DNA of 7,199 bases from an uncultured Proteiniphilum sp. (GTDB lineage Bacteria > Bacteroidota > Bacteroidia > Bacteroidales > Dysgonomonadaceae), in contig NZ_CALNAT010000199.1 in NCBI RefSeq assembly GCF_937873925.1, forward strand, positions 1-7,199, written 5' to 3'. The position numbers and the translations under genes are program-made. Position 1 is the stretch's first letter. Each line of letters begins with the position of its first letter. The notes under the pieces were generated by a model. That model was not told where the DNA came from. It did not search any database and worked only from the letters and a program-made list of their open reading frames with translations. Positions 6,765 to 7,199 of the stretch are shown piece after piece.

Positions 6765-6973
6765 TTCCTTCGTCCCTGTTCTATCCACTAACAATGATTA
6801 AATAAATATTTTAAAATATGTTCACTTAAACTTGTATTTACTATTGATAATCACATCAGTTCCCTTTTGTAAGCAGAGAAAATAAAGGAAAAGGTGTGAA
6901 TTATCGTGCAACTTTGATATTTAATGAGATTCATAAAGAAATATTTCTATACTGGAATAAAACATTGATAATA

Positions 6974-7199
6974 ATGAGAAAAAAAAGAGTATTATTCGGG
7001 CTTTTGATATTATTAATTAATTCTTCTTTTGTAATAAGCGCTCAACAGGACAAGGATACATTGAATCTTCCATTTAAAGATGTTCCTTTCGCCAATTTTA
7101 ACGGTGCTTCTTTTACAATAAAAATGGATGATTATAAGAACTTGCCCGTAACCAATTTGACTAATCTGTTATCCGGACTTGTTCCTGGTTATTTTTCCT
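6974..7199 (+). CDS. SusC/RagA-type TonB-dependent receptor, N-terminal fragment (3' end cut by window edge)
   Basis: Start of an outer-membrane TonB-dependent transporter. ATG 6974 opens MRKKRVLFGLLILLINSSFV, a signal peptide with likely cleavage in the ISAQ region (about residues 22-24). The visible 75 residues run straight into the plug domain: MDDYKNLPVTNLTNLLSG (residues 51-68) then LVPGYF matches the SusC pattern in which a conserved P-[VT]-x-N-x-x-x-x-L-[AS]-G-x-x-PG marks the early plug. Only about 25-30 residues separate the signal peptide from the plug, so the carboxypeptidase-regulatory-like domain common in SusC proteins appears absent. The segment DTLNLPFKDVPF may include the TonB box (inferred). 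It lies 358 bases after the sulfatase, suggesting its own promoter. A second susD is expected downstream. The 75 residues limit certainty about subfamily. Confidence 0.8.
   Translation, partial: MRKKRVLFGLLILLINSSFVISAQQDKDTLNLPFKDVPFANFNGASFTIKMDDYKNLPVTNLTNLLSGLVPGYFS

Larger units (their letters stand above)
6616..6973 (+). promoter_or_regulatory. 358-base gene-free region upstream of second SusC (probable promoter/leader region)
   Basis: No plausible gene on either strand. The composition becomes markedly AT-rich. Contents: a perfect tandem duplication of TTTGTAA (6657-6670); nested inverted repeats and a direct repeat (separate entries); a 14-base AT-only palindrome ATATTTTAAAATAT (6806-6819); and an A-rich leader into the SusC ATG. 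There is no clear rho-independent terminator after the sulfatase stop. The only near match to the Bacteroidota -7 consensus TAnnTTTG is CAACTTTG (6909-6916), with no good -33 partner. A gap this size before a susC start is where a PUL promoter would be expected, but this is inferred from position. Confidence 0.45.

Noticed and set aside
6806..6819. 14-base palindrome ATATTTTAAAATAT as an operator
   Set aside because: Made only of A and T in an AT-rich stretch, so it is likely to arise by chance; noted in the intergenic entry only.
6909..6916. CAACTTTG as a -7 promoter element (consensus TAnnTTTG) for the second SusC
   Set aside because: One mismatch to consensus and no TTTG-like -33 element at 19-21 bases upstream; too weak to annotate.
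6616..6973. CRISPR repeats, tRNA genes or insertion-sequence ends in the long gap
   Set aside because: No regularly spaced repeat, no cloverleaf-like sequence ending in CCA, and no terminal inverted repeats with a transposase were seen.

Overview
The window looks like part of a polysaccharide utilisation locus (PUL) from a Bacteroidota genome, probably a Bacteroidales member of the Bacteroides/Parabacteroides/Dysgonomonas type. The reasons are a SusD-family lipoprotein, a DUF1735-type lipoprotein and a SusC-type TonB-dependent receptor alongside secreted carbohydrate-active enzymes, moderately AT-rich DNA, and A/T-rich leaders before the start codons in place of clear Shine-Dalgarno sequences. 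Genus and species cannot be read from the sequence. All genes are on the + strand.

Layout: (1) 1-1751, a SusD/RagB outer-membrane glycan-binding lipoprotein that enters the window just before its lipobox cysteine, so only the signal-peptide region is missing. (2) 1795-2739, a lipoprotein with DUF1735-like N-terminal and DUF4361-like C-terminal regions, a candidate surface glycan-binding protein. (3) 2740-2869, a spacer with two tandem small stem-loops. (4) 2870-5110, a secreted family GH2 exo-glycosidase with both catalytic glutamates visible (E452, E515). (5) 5111-5238, a spacer with a long near-perfect hairpin, probably a terminator or transcript-end/attenuation structure. (6) 5239-6615, a secreted S1-type sulfatase with a serine-type formylglycine site. 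(7) 6616-6973, a 358-base gap without a gene, holding inverted and direct repeats. (8) 6974 to the window end, the N-terminus of a SusC-like TonB-dependent receptor that appears to lack the usual N-terminal carboxypeptidase-regulatory-like domain.

As a system, SusD (with its SusC presumably just upstream of the window) and the DUF1735 lipoprotein would capture and import glycan fragments at the outer membrane. The sulfatase would remove sulfate esters and the GH2 enzyme would cut exposed terminal sugars. The pairing points to a sulfated glycan (host glycosaminoglycan or mucin, or an algal polysaccharide), but the exact substrate cannot be deduced. The second SusC start at the right edge suggests a locus with two SusC/D pairs, or a second PUL adjoining the first. 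No regulator (HTCS, SusR-like, ECF sigma/anti-sigma), RNA gene, mobile element or CRISPR array is visible. I found no clearly novel system. The most interesting points are the sulfatase active-site variant, the undefined GH2 clade, the long hairpin and the short-form SusC.
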